Source: Streptomyces sp. Ru73
Lineage (GTDB): Bacteria; Actinomycetota; Actinomycetes; Streptomycetales; Streptomycetaceae
NCBI RefSeq assembly: GCF_002920575.1
Contig: NZ_PQSQ01000035.1
Location: 1 to 64,000, forward strand
DNA: 64,000 nucleotides
Direction of reading: 5' to 3'
Below are positions 50,981-59,848 of this stretch, one piece after another. Numbering within the stretch: position 1 is the stretch's first letter; each line of letters opens with the position of its first letter. The notes below the pieces were generated by a model. That model was not told where the DNA came from and ran no database searches. It worked only from the letters and a program-made list of their open reading frames with translations. A program made the position numbers and the translations under genes.

Positions 50981-52747
50981 ATGAGCACGGCACTGGAGGG
51001 CGCGCGGGAGCGCTTCGTCGCGACGGGCGGCGTGGAGCTGTGCGTCGCTGAGCTGGGGGACGAGGCCCGGCCCACGGTGGTGCTGGTGCACGGCTATCCG
51101 GACAGCAAGGAGGTCTGGTCGCGGGTCGCGCCGCTCCTCGCGGAGCGCTTCCACGTCGTGCTGTACGACGTCCGGGGCTGCGGGCGGTCCACGGCACCGA
51201 AGCCGCTGCGCGGCGGGTACACCCTGGAGAAGCTGACCGACGACTTCCTGGCGGTGGCCGACGCGGTCAGCCCGGACCGGCCCGTGCATCTGGTGGGGCA
51301 CGACTGGGGTTCGGTGCAGTCCTGGGAGTTCGTGACCGTCGCGCGCACCCAGGGCCGGATCGCCTCCTTCACCTCGATGTCCGGTCCGTCCCTCGACCAC
51401 TTCGGGCACTGGATCAAGAAGCGCATGGCCCGGCCCACCCCGCGCCGCGCGGCCCAGCTGCTGAACCAGGGCGCCAAGTCCTGGTACGTCTACATGCTGC
51501 ACACCCCCGCACTGCCCGAGCTGGCCTGGAAGGGCCCGCTGGGGAAGCGCTGGCCGAAGATCCTGGAGCGCGTCGAGAAGGTCCCGGCCGGGGACTACCC
51601 CACCGCTTCGCTGCCCACCGACGCCGCGCACGGCGCCTGGCTGTACCGGGACAACGTCCGGGCCCGGCTGCGCCGCCCGCGCACCGACGCGTACGCGCAC
51701 TGCCCGGTCCAGCTCATCACCCCGACCGGTGACGCCTTCCTCTCGGAGCGGCTGTACGACGGGCTGGAGGAGTGGGTGCCGCAGCTCACCCGCCGCACGC
51801 TGCCCGCCAAGCACTGGGTTCCGCGCACCCGCCCTGACCAGCTGGCCGCCTGGATCGAGGAGTTCATCACGGCCAGGGAGGAGGGCGACCCGGCCAAGGA
51901 GACCGCCGCGAAGGGGCGGTACGCGGACCGGTTCGGCGGCCGGCTGGTGCTGGTGACCGGCGCGGCGAGCGGCATCGGGCGGGCCACGGCGTTCGCGTTC
52001 GCGGAGGCCGGCGCGCGGGTGGTCGTGGTCGACCGGGACGCCGAGGGCGCGGCCCGTACGGCCGAGATGGCCCGGCTGATCGGGGCCGGTGCCGCCTGGG
52101 CGGAAGTGGTGGACGTCAGCGACGAGGCGGCGATGGAGAAGCTCGCCGAGAAGGTCGCCGCCGAGTACGGCATCGTCGACGTCCTGGTGAACAACGCCGG
52201 CATCGGCCTGTCCGGCTCCTTCCTGGACACCACCTCCGAGGACTGGAAGAAGGTCCTGGACGTCAACCTCTGGGGCGTCATCCACGGCTGCCGGATATTC
52301 GGGAAGCAGATGGCCGAGCGCGGCCAGGGCGGGCACATCGTCAACACCGCCTCGGCGGCGGCGTACCAGCCGTCCAGGGCGCTGCCGGCCTACAGCACCT
52401 CCAAGGCGGCGGTGCTGATGCTCAGCGAGTGCCTGCGCGCCGAGCTGGCGGGCCGGGGCATCGGCGTCAGCGCGATCTGCCCGGGCCTGGTCAACACCAG
52501 CATCACCTCGACCTCGCACGTGGCCGGGGTGTCGGCGGAGGAGGAGCAGCGCCGGCAGTCCAAGGCGGCCCGGCTGTACGGCCTGCGCAACTACCCGCCG
52601 GAGAAGGTCGCGGAGGCCATCCTGCGCGCGGTGGTGCGCAATCAGGCGGTCGTGCCGGTGACCGCGGAGGCCCGCGGCTCCCGCGCCCTCTCCCGTTTCG
52701 CGCCACGCGCCCTGCGTGCGCTGGCCCGGGTCGAGCCGCCGCTGTAG
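50981..52747 (+). CDS. EphD-like fusion: alpha/beta hydrolase plus short-chain dehydrogenase
   Basis: A 588-residue two-enzyme fusion. Residues 1-300 form an alpha/beta hydrolase of the epoxide-hydrolase type: oxyanion motif HGYP (38-41), nucleophile Asp108 in GHDWGS, and the late catalytic His in PAKHWVPR. Residues 320-588 are a classical SDR: TGAASGIG (about 325-332), NNAG (403-406) and Tyr471-x3-Lys475. The same architecture and length is that of mycobacterial EphD, linked to mycolic acid metabolism; Streptomyces lacks mycolates, so the substrate must differ. ATG 50981 has GGGGAG 7 bases upstream; GTG 50945, overlapping the M24 stop, is possible. It is followed by a MerR gene. Confidence 0.9.
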   Translation: MSTALEGARERFVATGGVELCVAELGDEARPTVVLVHGYPDSKEVWSRVAPLLAERFHVVLYDVRGCGRSTAPKPLRGGYTLEKLTDDFLAVADAVSPDRPVHLVGHDWGSVQSWEFVTVARTQGRIASFTSMSGPSLDHFGHWIKKRMARPTPRRAAQLLNQGAKSWYVYMLHTPALPELAWKGPLGKRWPKILERVEKVPAGDYPTASLPTDAAHGAWLYRDNVRARLRRPRTDAYAHCPVQLITPTGDAFLSERLYDGLEEWVPQLTRRTLPAKHWVPRTRPDQLAAWIEEFITAREEGDPAKETAAKGRYADRFGGRLVLVTGAASGIGRATAFAFAEAGARVVVVDRDAEGAARTAEMARLIGAGAAWAEVVDVSDEAAMEKLAEKVAAEYGIVDVLVNNAGIGLSGSFLDTTSEDWKKVLDVNLWGVIHGCRIFGKQMAERGQGGHIVNTASAAAYQPSRALPAYSTSKAAVLMLSECLRAELAGRGIGVSAICPGLVNTSITSTSHVAGVSAEEEQRRQSKAARLYGLRNYPPEKVAEAILRAVVRNQAVVPVTAEARGSRALSRFAPRALRALARVEPPL

Positions 52748-52997
52748 GGGCGGCGAACCGGGGCTGCGGGGCCGTGCGCTCCGGCCCGGCGCCGGGGGCG
52801 CGAGCCGCCGTACCGGGCCGGAGCCGGCGTGGCGCGAGTCGGCCGGGGCGTTACCGCGTCCCGGTACGCGGTCGTACCATCCCTCGCAGGAAGGGGCACC
52901 GCGCAGGACCGCCCTGTACCTCGCGTACTCCCCCGGCCGCCCGGGCCGCCGCGGGCACGGCGGGGCAGGCGCGGGCCATCTCGTGAGGAGCACCGCA

Positions 52998-53972
52998 TTG
53001 ACCGAGCAGCACCGCCCCGCGGCCGAGTACCGCATCGAGGAACTGGCGCACCGGAGCGGCACCACGGTCCGTACGATCCGCGCGTACCAGGACCGCGGGC
53101 TGCTGCCCAAGCCGGAGCGCCGGGGCCGGGCGAACGTCTACGGCGACGCGCACCTCGCGCGGCTCCGGCAGATCTCGGACCTGCTGGACCGCGGGTACAC
53201 CCTGGCCAGCATCAAGGACCTGCTGGAGGCGTGGGACGCGGGGCGGGGGCTGAGCGGGGTGCTGGGGCTGGTCGCCGAGATCGACGGGCCCTGGACGGAC
53301 GAGGAGACCGGGCGGATCACCCGCCAGGAGCTGGCGGCGACGTTCGGCGGCAGCCCCGACGAGGCGGCGGTGGCCGACGCGGTGGAGCTGGGGGTGCTGG
53401 AGCCGGTGCCGGGCAGCCCGGAGGAGTTCCTGGTACCGAGCCCGCAGGAGCTGGCGGTCGCCGCCGAACTGCACTCAGCGGGCGTGCCGTTGCCCGCGAT
53501 CTCCGGCCATCTGCGCGAGCTGCGGGTGCAGGTGGAGCACATAGCCTCGCGCTTCCTGGACTTCACCACCGAGCATGTCTTCCAGCAGTACTTCGACCAT
53601 CCGCCGAGCGACGCCGAGGCGGAGGAGGCGGCGGACCTCGTCCGCCGGTTGCGGCCGCTGGCCCAGCAGACGGTGGATGCCGAACTGGCGCGTGCCATGC
53701 GGACGTTGGCGAGCCGGTACCTCCGGCACCACCTGCACAGTGAGGGCCCCGGGCCGGGGACGGCGGTCGAGCACGTACCGCTGCCGGCCGCCACCGTGCA
53801 GTCCGTCCGCGAACTGGTCGGCCCGGCGGGCGTCGCGGCCTTCGTCGCCGCGGCCGCCGACCACGAGGTGAGTGCACGCCGGATGGACTCGCTGGTGGCG
53901 CACGCCGTGACCCCGGCTCCGGCTCCGGCTCCGGGCCCGAACGACGACGGGGGCACGGCAGCCGGCCGGTGA
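52998..53972 (+). CDS. MerR-family transcriptional regulator
   Basis: A 324-residue MerR regulator. The winged helix (about 10-80) begins YRIEELAHRSGTTVRTIRAY and includes RRGRANVYGDAHLARLRQI. The dimer helix and a large C-terminal effector region follow, with no Cys metal site, so it probably senses an organic ligand. The best start is TTG at 52998 because GAGGAG lies 7 bases upstream; GTG 52983 would overlap that site. It reads in the same direction as the M24 and EphD-like genes and may control them. The tail PAPAPAPG is low complexity. Confidence 0.85.
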   Translation: MTEQHRPAAEYRIEELAHRSGTTVRTIRAYQDRGLLPKPERRGRANVYGDAHLARLRQISDLLDRGYTLASIKDLLEAWDAGRGLSGVLGLVAEIDGPWTDEETGRITRQELAATFGGSPDEAAVADAVELGVLEPVPGSPEEFLVPSPQELAVAAELHSAGVPLPAISGHLRELRVQVEHIASRFLDFTTEHVFQQYFDHPPSDAEAEEAADLVRRLRPLAQQTVDAELARAMRTLASRYLRHHLHSEGPGPGTAVEHVPLPAATVQSVRELVGPAGVAAFVAAAADHEVSARRMDSLVAHAVTPAPAPAPGPNDDGGTAAGR

Positions 53973-53984
53973 CATCATCACCTC

Positions 53985-54440
53985 ATGGACCGCCCGCACC
54001 TGCCCAGTACCGAAGCCGTCGTCGAAGCCGTGCGCGAGGCCGCCCGGTCGTACGGACGGGACATCGAGGTGACCCACGACATCGGCGCGGACCGCTCCGG
54101 GCGGCGCCTGTCGGCGGGTGCCTTCGCGGTGACCGACCCGGACGGTTCCCTGCCGCACGAGGCGTACGTCGAGCTGTCGGGCGGGGCGCCGCGCATAGCG
54201 GTCGAGGTGTTCTCGGAGGACGACGCCACCGTCACCGTCGAGGGCATTCCGTTCCAGGACCTCCCGCGGGACGTCGTACCGGCCTTTCTGCGCTCCGTGC
54301 TGGGCGACCTCGCGTACGTGAAGGGCCGCTTCTTCCCGGCCGGCTGGTGGCTCGTGGTGCCGCTGCCGGGCGACCGGACCTACAAGGAATTGATCACCGG
54401 CATCTCGCTGACGCCGTGGCTCAGCTCCCGCGTGCGGTGA
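53985..54440 (+). CDS. Small conserved protein of unknown function
   Basis: A 151-residue cytoplasmic protein without recognised motifs. It is predicted alpha/beta: helices STEAVVEAVREAARSYG at the start, then strands IEVTHDIG, AYVELSG, RIAVEVFS, ATVTVEGIPF, and a late aromatic stretch GRFFPAGWWLVVPLPG. It starts 12 bases after the MerR stop (ATG 53985), so it is probably co-transcribed with it. Codon use is normal, so it is a real gene. The parS pair begins 34 bases after its stop. Confidence 0.75.
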   Translation: MDRPHLPSTEAVVEAVREAARSYGRDIEVTHDIGADRSGRRLSAGAFAVTDPDGSLPHEAYVELSGGAPRIAVEVFSEDDATVTVEGIPFQDLPRDVVPAFLRSVLGDLAYVKGRFFPAGWWLVVPLPGDRTYKELITGISLTPWLSSRVR

Positions 54441-54473
54441 CGGCGACGGCCTCCCCCACGACGCGGCGTCGGA

Positions 54474-54489
54474 TGTTTCACGTGAAACA
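54474..54489. promoter_or_regulatory. parS site (perfect ParB-binding palindrome)
   Basis: TGTTTCACGTGAAACA is an exact 16-base palindrome matching the bacterial parS consensus. ParB binds and spreads from such sites; Streptomyces carries about twenty near oriC. Confidence 0.95.
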
Positions 54490-54497
54490 GGACATTG

Positions 54498-54511
54498 GTT
54501 TCACGTGAAAC
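54498..54511. promoter_or_regulatory. Second parS site, 8 bases from the first
   Basis: GTTTCACGTGAAAC matches the 14-base Streptomyces parS core exactly, flanked by G and C instead of T and A. The two cores are 22 bases apart centre to centre, about two helix turns. Confidence 0.93.
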
Positions 54512-54530
54512 CACGCCCCGCGGCTCCTCC

Positions 54531-55094
54531 TCACAGTCCCGGCACGCCCCACACGGGGAACCAGCGACTCAGATCCTTCTCCACGGTCAGGTCGTCGGTG
54601 AGCAGTGACCGCACCTGGAGTTCGAGCGGGTTGTCGCGCTTCTCGGCGTCCCCGGGTAGCGGCGCGAAGGGATAGAAAGTGCCGCGCTTGTAGAGGTAGA
54701 CCAGGGCGAGCGAGCGGTCGCGCTCGTCACGGAAGCCGATCAGCGAGCACAGCAGTTGCGGGCCGAAGCCGCCGTCCTGGAGCGAGGTATTGACCGCGTG
54801 CAGGTCGTTGACCAGGCCCGCGGTGTCCTCGGGGTCGTGCTGGGCGAGCAGCCACGTATAGCCGTACTGGTCCTGGGTGAACTCCACCGGCGGGCCGAGC
54901 AGTGCCCGTACATCGGCCTGGATACGGGCGAACGCCCCGCCCTCGACGCTCGCGAAGCAGACCGAGCCCCGGCCGGTCGGCGTGAAGCCGGTCGCCGCCT
55001 GCAGGGTGATCGCGGCGGACGGCAGCGCGAAGAGCTGGTCGAGATCGGGGCGCACCGGCTTGCTGCGGCCGAGGATCACGTCCAGAAAACCCAT
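54531..55094 (-). CDS. pspAB: PspA-associated protein PspAB
   Basis: A 187-residue protein with the typical start MGFLDVILGRSKPVRPDLDQLFALPSA (seen as residues 1-27; shortened here to MGFLDVILGRSKP) of actinobacterial PspAB. PspAB is linked with the phage-shock membrane-stress protein PspA and with HtpX, the gene directly upstream here. No signal or helix. Gap to htpX is 78 bases in the same direction, so the two form an operon with htpX first. Molecular function is not known; a role in membrane stress is inferred from the genetic context. Confidence 0.85.
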   Translation of the reverse strand: MGFLDVILGRSKPVRPDLDQLFALPSAAITLQAATGFTPTGRGSVCFASVEGGAFARIQADVRALLGPPVEFTQDQYGYTWLLAQHDPEDTAGLVNDLHAVNTSLQDGGFGPQLLCSLIGFRDERDRSLALVYLYKRGTFYPFAPLPGDAEKRDNPLELQVRSLLTDDLTVEKDLSRWFPVWGVPGL

Positions 55095-55172
55095 GGGGCG
55101 ACTCCCAGGAGACGAGGGTGCGGGGCGGTTCCGTACGGGAGCGGGACGACGCCGGTGCCGCCCCGGTCCGGT

Positions 55173-56072
55173 TCACGGGCGGCCCAGCTGGGCGGAGAGG
55201 CGGCCGAGCTGGTCGAGGCGCTGCTCCAGCGTCGGGTGCGAGGAGAGCAGCTGGACGGCGTTCTCCTTGGAGAAGGCCGGCGCGAAATAGAAGGCGTTGA
55301 ACGGCTCCGCCCGGCGCAGGTCCCGGGTGGGAATCCGGGCCATCTGCCCGGTGACCTTGGTGAGCGCCGAGGCCAGCGCGGACGGCCGCCCGGTGAGGAG
55401 CGCTCCGGCCCGGTCGGCGGACAGCTCGCGGTACCGGGACAGCAGCCGGGTCAGCAGGAAGCTGATCACGTAGACCACGGCGCTGACGGCCGTGACGACG
55501 AGGACGGCGATGGCGGCGTTGCTGTCCCGGTTGCTGCGGCCCACACCGCTCCAGAGCGCCGCGCGGGTGATGATCCCGGCGAGCACGCCCAGGAACGAGG
55601 CCACGGTCATCACGGCCACGTCCCGGTGCGCGACGTGCGACAGCTCGTGCGCGAGCACCCCTTCCAGCTCCTCGGGCTCCAGCCGGCGCAGCAGTCCGGT
55701 GGTGGCGCAGACCAGCGAGTTCTTCTGGTTGCGCCCGGTGGCGAAGGCGTTCGGGATGTCGCTGTCGGCGATGCAGACCTTGGGCTTGGGCATATCGGCG
55801 AGCGCGCACAGCCGGTCGACCGCACCGTGCAGCTCGGGCGCCTGCTCGGGGGTGACCTCGCGCGCGCCCATGCCGAACGCCGCGATCCGGTCGCTGAACC
55901 AGAACTGCGCGATGAACAGGGCTCCGGAGATGACCAGCACGATCAGCCACGCGCCCTTGAGCAGCACCACGAGCGCGCCGACGACCACGACGTACAGCAG
56001 GCCGATGAAGAACATCGTCACGACCATCCGCGAGGTCAGCCCGCGGTCCGGGGCGAATCGGGTCTGTGCCAT
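55173..56072 (-). CDS. htpX: HtpX membrane zinc protease
   Basis: A 299-residue M48 protease. Two helices at about 16-58 precede the catalytic HELSH (His142, Glu143, His146) with the third ligand in the RYRELSADRAGA Glu. Two more helices lie at about 155-170 and 188-212. HtpX cleaves misfolded membrane proteins. The gene is paired with pspAB downstream, a known Streptomyces arrangement that suggests a membrane-stress module. ATG 56072 has GGAGGG 5-6 bases upstream. Length and motif order are normal. Confidence 0.95.
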   Translation of the reverse strand: MAQTRFAPDRGLTSRMVVTMFFIGLLYVVVVGALVVLLKGAWLIVLVISGALFIAQFWFSDRIAAFGMGAREVTPEQAPELHGAVDRLCALADMPKPKVCIADSDIPNAFATGRNQKNSLVCATTGLLRRLEPEELEGVLAHELSHVAHRDVAVMTVASFLGVLAGIITRAALWSGVGRSNRDSNAAIAVLVVTAVSAVVYVISFLLTRLLSRYRELSADRAGALLTGRPSALASALTKVTGQMARIPTRDLRRAEPFNAFYFAPAFSKENAVQLLSSHPTLEQRLDQLGRLSAQLGRP

Positions 56073-56240
56073 GGAGCCCTCCAGCCGGACGGTGCCACCG
56101 ACCGCCCGTACGACGACGCCTCTGCCCCGATTCTCCCTCTTGATTCCCCTTTGGTTCCTCTTGGCGAGGCAAAGGGACCGTGATCCTTCCGCCTCATCGG
56201 GCCCGCCTCCTGCCGCCGCCGGCGCGGCCCGCGGCGCGTC

Positions 56241-57146
56241 CTAGGCCGTCAGCTGCGCCGGCGCCTCGGCGGCGATCCGCTCGAACACCGACAGGTCGGC
56301 CTCGAAGATCGTGCCGTCGATCGGCCAGTGCAGGACGAGCTCGTCGATGCCCAGCTCTGCGTGGCGGCCGGCGAAGTCCACGAAGGCGTCGACGGAGTCC
56401 AGCGGGCGGTCCGGAGTGAAGCCGGTCAGCAGGATCTTCGGCAGCTTCCCGGCGTCCCGGCCCGCCGCCTCGCAGGCCGCGCCCAGCCGCTCGATCTGCC
56501 CGGCGATCGCCGCGCGGGACTGCTCGGGCGTGCCGTCGGCCGACACCTTGGGGTCGCCGGTGGTGACCCACGCCTGGCCGTACCGCGCCGCCAGCCGCAG
56601 GCCGCGCGGCCCGGTGGCGGCCACGGCGAACGGCAGCCGCGGCCGCTGCACGCACCCGGGGACGTTGCGCACCTCGTGGGCGTTGTAGTGCTCGCCCTCG
56701 TACGTGACGGCGTCCTCGGTGAGCAGCCGGTCCAGCAGCGCGACGAACTCGGCGAAGTGGTTCGCGCGGACGCGCGGCGTCCACGGCTCCTCGCCGCCGC
56801 CGAGCAGCGCGTGCGCGTCGAAGCCGTTGCCGCCCGCGCCGATGCCGAGCGTGATCCGCCCGTCGCTGATGTCGTCCAGCGAGATCAGTTCCTTGGCGAG
56901 GGTGACCGGGTGCCGGAAGTTGGGCGAGGTGACGAGGGTGCCCAGCCGGATGCGGGAGGTCGCGGCGGCGGCCGCGGTCAGGGTGGGCACGGCACCGAAC
57001 CACGGGCCGTCCCGGAAGGGCACCCGCCAGGAGAGGTGGTCGTAGGTGTACGCGGCGTGGAAGCCCAGCTCCTCGGCGCGCTGCCACACCTCCCGCCCGC
57101 CTCGGGACCAGCGGCGTACGGGCAGAATCACGGTGCTCAGTCGCAT
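56241..57146 (-). CDS. LLM-class (F420-dependent type) oxidoreductase
   Basis: A 301-residue luciferase-like TIM-barrel protein. Family motifs are GFHAAYTYDHLSWRVPF, RIRLGTLVTSPNFRHPVTLA and ISDGRITLGIGAGGNGFDA. This group in actinobacteria generally uses coenzyme F420 rather than FMN. Two ATGs, 57152 and 57146, are in frame; TAGGCT lies seven bases before the second, so I prefer 57146 and a leaderless mRNA. It diverges from the HAD gene at 57244. The substrate is unknown. Confidence 0.88.
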   Translation of the reverse strand: MRLSTVILPVRRWSRGGREVWQRAEELGFHAAYTYDHLSWRVPFRDGPWFGAVPTLTAAAAATSRIRLGTLVTSPNFRHPVTLAKELISLDDISDGRITLGIGAGGNGFDAHALLGGGEEPWTPRVRANHFAEFVALLDRLLTEDAVTYEGEHYNAHEVRNVPGCVQRPRLPFAVAATGPRGLRLAARYGQAWVTTGDPKVSADGTPEQSRAAIAGQIERLGAACEAAGRDAGKLPKILLTGFTPDRPLDSVDAFVDFAGRHAELGIDELVLHWPIDGTIFEADLSVFERIAAEAPAQLTA

Positions 57147-57243
57147 GGTCATGAGCCTACGGCGGACTCGTTGCGGGAGCGTGTAAAGCTCATGCGCGCG
57201 ACCCAGCGCACGCCTGTGCGCGCATATGCGGGAAGATGGCCTC

Positions 57244-58224
57244 GTGACTGATGGCCCTGTGACAGACGATCCCGCCGCCGAGCCGCCGCTGTCGTCCACG
57301 CGGACCCCGGCCTCCGAGGCGCCGACGCCATCCGCTCCACCCCGCCCGCCCGAGGCGCCGGCCGCCGCGCTGCCGCCGCTGCCCGGCCGCCGTACGCGCC
57401 TGATCGCCACCGACCTCGACGGCACGCTCCTGCGCGACGACAAGACCGTCTCGGAGCGGACGATCGCCGCGCTCGCCGCCGCCGAGGAGGCCGGCATCGA
57501 GGTCTTCTTCGTGACCGGCCGGCCGGCCCGCTGGATGGACGTGGTCAGCGACCATGTGCACGGACACGGCCTGGCCATCTGCGCCAACGGCGCCGCCGTC
57601 GTCGACCTGCACCGCAGCGGCCGGATCGTCGAGGTGCGGGCGCTGGAGCGGACCGCGGCGCTCGCCGTCGTGGAGGCACTGCGCGCCGCCGCTCCGGGCA
57701 CGTCGTTCGCCGTCGAGCGCACCGGCGGCATCCACTACGAGCCGCAGTACCCGCCGTTCCACCTCGATCCGGGCGCGCTGATCGCGCCGGTCGAGAAGCT
57801 GCTCGGCGAGGAGGCCGAGAAGGCGGGCGAGCCCGTGCTGAAGGTGCTCGCGCACCATGCGGACCTGGACCCGGACGCGTTCCTCGCGCTGGCCCGCGAG
57901 GCCGCCGGGCACCTCGCGTCCTTCACCCGCTCCAGCCCCACCGCGCTGCTGGAGATCAGCGGCGCGGGCGTCAGCAAGGCCGGGACGCTCGCCCGCTGCT
58001 GCGCCGAACGCGGTATCGCGCCGGACGAGGTGGTGGCCTTCGGCGACATGCCGAACGACATCGAGATGCTGGCCTGGGCGGGCACGTCGTACGCCATGGC
58101 CAACGCGCATCCGGACGTGCTGGCCGCGACCGATCACCGGACGGCGGGCAACAACGAGGACGGCGTCGCCCTCGTTATCGAACGCATGATCGAGCAGCTG
58201 CTGCAGGACCGGACCCACGACTGA
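57244..58224 (+). CDS. HAD-superfamily (Cof-type) phosphatase
   Basis: A 326-residue Cof/HAD-IIB hydrolase with an extra Pro/Ala-rich N-terminus of about 50 residues. Motif I is DLDGTLLRDD, motif II is FVTGRPARW, motif III uses the Lys in GAGVSKAGTLARC and motif IV is AFGDMPNDIEMLAW. It is a paralogue of the HAD gene downstream of serS. The GTG at 57244 is the likely start, perhaps leaderless; an ATG six codons upstream is possible. A 24-bp tandem repeat array follows the stop. Substrate unknown. Confidence 0.88.
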   Translation: MTDGPVTDDPAAEPPLSSTRTPASEAPTPSAPPRPPEAPAAALPPLPGRRTRLIATDLDGTLLRDDKTVSERTIAALAAAEEAGIEVFFVTGRPARWMDVVSDHVHGHGLAICANGAAVVDLHRSGRIVEVRALERTAALAVVEALRAAAPGTSFAVERTGGIHYEPQYPPFHLDPGALIAPVEKLLGEEAEKAGEPVLKVLAHHADLDPDAFLALAREAAGHLASFTRSSPTALLEISGAGVSKAGTLARCCAERGIAPDEVVAFGDMPNDIEMLAWAGTSYAMANAHPDVLAATDHRTAGNNEDGVALVIERMIEQLLQDRTHD

Positions 58225-58234
58225 CGCCCGGCAC

Positions 58235-58339
58235 GTAGGCGCGGGGCGCACCGCGTCCGTAGGCGCGGCGCGCGCAGCGTCCGTGGGTGCCGGGCGCACA
58301 GCGTCCCCAGATGCGGGGCGCGCCGCGTCCGTAGGTGCT
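58235..58339. repeat. 24-bp tandem repeat, about 4.4 copies
   Basis: Units start at 58235, 58259, 58283, 58307 and a partial one at 58331. They share GTAGGCGCGGGGCGC or close variants and end in GCGTCC. The array fills the gap between the convergent HAD and M23 genes. Confidence 0.85.
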
Positions 58340-58349
58340 CCTCCGCACC

Positions 58350-59603
58350 TCACACTCGTACGCCGTGCTTCCGCAGCCAGTGGAGGGGCTCCACGGCCGC
58401 GCCCACACCGGGGCCGTACCGCACCTCGAAGTGCAGGTGCGGACCCGTGGAGTTGCCGGTGTTCCCGGACAGCGCGATGGGCTGCCCGGGGCGCACCCGC
58501 TGCCCCGGCCGCACCAGCACCTTCGAGAGGTGCGCGTACTGCGTGTACGTGTGCGCCCCGTGGCGGACCAGCACGCTGATCCCGAAGGGCCCGCCGCATT
58601 CCACGGCCGCCACGCTCCCGCGCCCGGCGGACCGTACGGGCGTGCCGACCGGCACCGCGAAGTCCTGTCCCGTGTGCCGGTGCGCCCAGTGCGTGCCCGC
58701 GCCGCCGAACGACGCCGACAGCGCGTACTCCGTCACCGGCCGGGTCCAGCCCCGCGCGGACGGCGCGTCGGGCGCCAGGAGCCCGGCGGCAGCGGACACC
58801 GCGTCCGGCGGACCGCCGCAGCTGCCGCCGCCCGCGGCGCCGGTCACCAGGTGCCACAGCCGGCCGCGCGCCCGGTCCAGGCTGCGCCCGATCCGCTCCC
58901 GCTCCCCGGCCAGCCGCTGCTGCCGGGCATCGAGGGCCTGCGTACGGCCGGCCGCCGCCGCGCTGCCCGCCGCCAGCTCCCGGCTCGCGCGCAGCGCCGC
59001 GCGCGCCCGCGCCGCCAGGGTGCGCTGCCGGTACTGGGCCAGCCGGTGGGCGCGCAGCACGTCCTCGGGGGCCGCCGAGGTCAGCGTGCGCACGGCGAAG
59101 GTCAGCCCGCTGCCCGTGCGGTACTGCTGCGCCGCGATCAGCCCGGCGGTACGGCGCAGCTCCGCCGCGGTACGGCGCTCCTGACGCAGCCGGCCGGCCA
59201 GCCACCTGGCGCGCGCCCGCTCGGCCCGGGCGGCCCGCAGGCCGGCCTGGTACGACCGCCCGGCCCGGCCCGCCGCCACACCGAGCCGCAGCACCTCCAG
59301 GCGCGCCCTGGCCAGCCGGCCGGCCCGTCCGCGCGCCGCGGCGTGACCGGGCCCGCCGCTCTCGTACCGCGCCGCGCTGTCCTGTGGTGGTGCGCTCTGC
59401 GGACGCACCGCGCCTTCGTGCACGGTGGCAGCGGCGGCCGTGCCGAACGGCGGGCCGCCCGTGGGCAGCCCGCCGGGCAGCAGCCCGCCCAGGAGGATCG
59501 TGAAGACGCACACGACAGCGCCGCGCCGACGGGCCCGCGGCCGGGCGGCCGGAGCCGGTTGCGGCGCGCGGGCCCCCGGACCGCACGACAGACCTGGATG
59601 CAT
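58350..59603 (-). CDS. M23-family peptidase (LytM-type), exported
   Basis: A 417-residue cell-wall endopeptidase. The N-terminus has a basic stretch (ARPRARRRG) and a hydrophobic helix that serves as signal or anchor. Residues about 80-245 are a long Ala/Arg-rich coiled coil. The M23 domain (about 285-410) has His310 and Asp314 in HTGQDFAVP and His391 in HLHFE, the complete zinc site. It should cut peptidoglycan cross-links. ATG 59603 is the best start although no ribosome site is visible; a longer frame to 59696 exists. Tandem repeats flank the gene on both sides. Confidence 0.85.
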   Translation of the reverse strand: MHPGLSCGPGARAPQPAPAARPRARRRGAVVCVFTILLGGLLPGGLPTGGPPFGTAAAATVHEGAVRPQSAPPQDSAARYESGGPGHAAARGRAGRLARARLEVLRLGVAAGRAGRSYQAGLRAARAERARARWLAGRLRQERRTAAELRRTAGLIAAQQYRTGSGLTFAVRTLTSAAPEDVLRAHRLAQYRQRTLAARARAALRASRELAAGSAAAAGRTQALDARQQRLAGERERIGRSLDRARGRLWHLVTGAAGGGSCGGPPDAVSAAAGLLAPDAPSARGWTRPVTEYALSASFGGAGTHWAHRHTGQDFAVPVGTPVRSAGRGSVAAVECGGPFGISVLVRHGAHTYTQYAHLSKVLVRPGQRVRPGQPIALSGNTGNSTGPHLHFEVRYGPGVGAAVEPLHWLRKHGVRV

Positions 59604-59750
59604 GCGCAGATCGTGGCGCGACCAGGACGCGGGGTGCGGGACCGCGGTTCCCGCTCGGGCCCGTAAGCCACCGAACGGAGCACAGCCATGGGCCACACGA
59701 GGGAGCGGCGAGGGCGCGGCCCGGCCCCCTGCAGGAGACGGCTCCCCCAG

Positions 59751-59835
59751 CTACAGGGACAGCGATCCCACCGCCTACAGGGGCAGCGAATCCACCACCC
59801 ACAGGGACAGCGAGTCCACCGCCCACACGGGCGGC
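59751..59835. repeat. 24-bp tandem repeat, about 3.5 copies
   Basis: Units at 59751-59774, 59775-59798 and 59799-59822 plus a partial copy. Each begins CTACAGGG or CCACAGGG and ends TCCACCGC or similar. It lies in the intergenic space between the M23 gene start and the histidine-kinase stop. Confidence 0.8.
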
Positions 59836-59848
59836 TGACGGCATCGCC

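Noticed and set aside
58235..58339. CRISPR array
   Set aside because: The repeats are directly tandem with no spacers and no cas genes are nearby.
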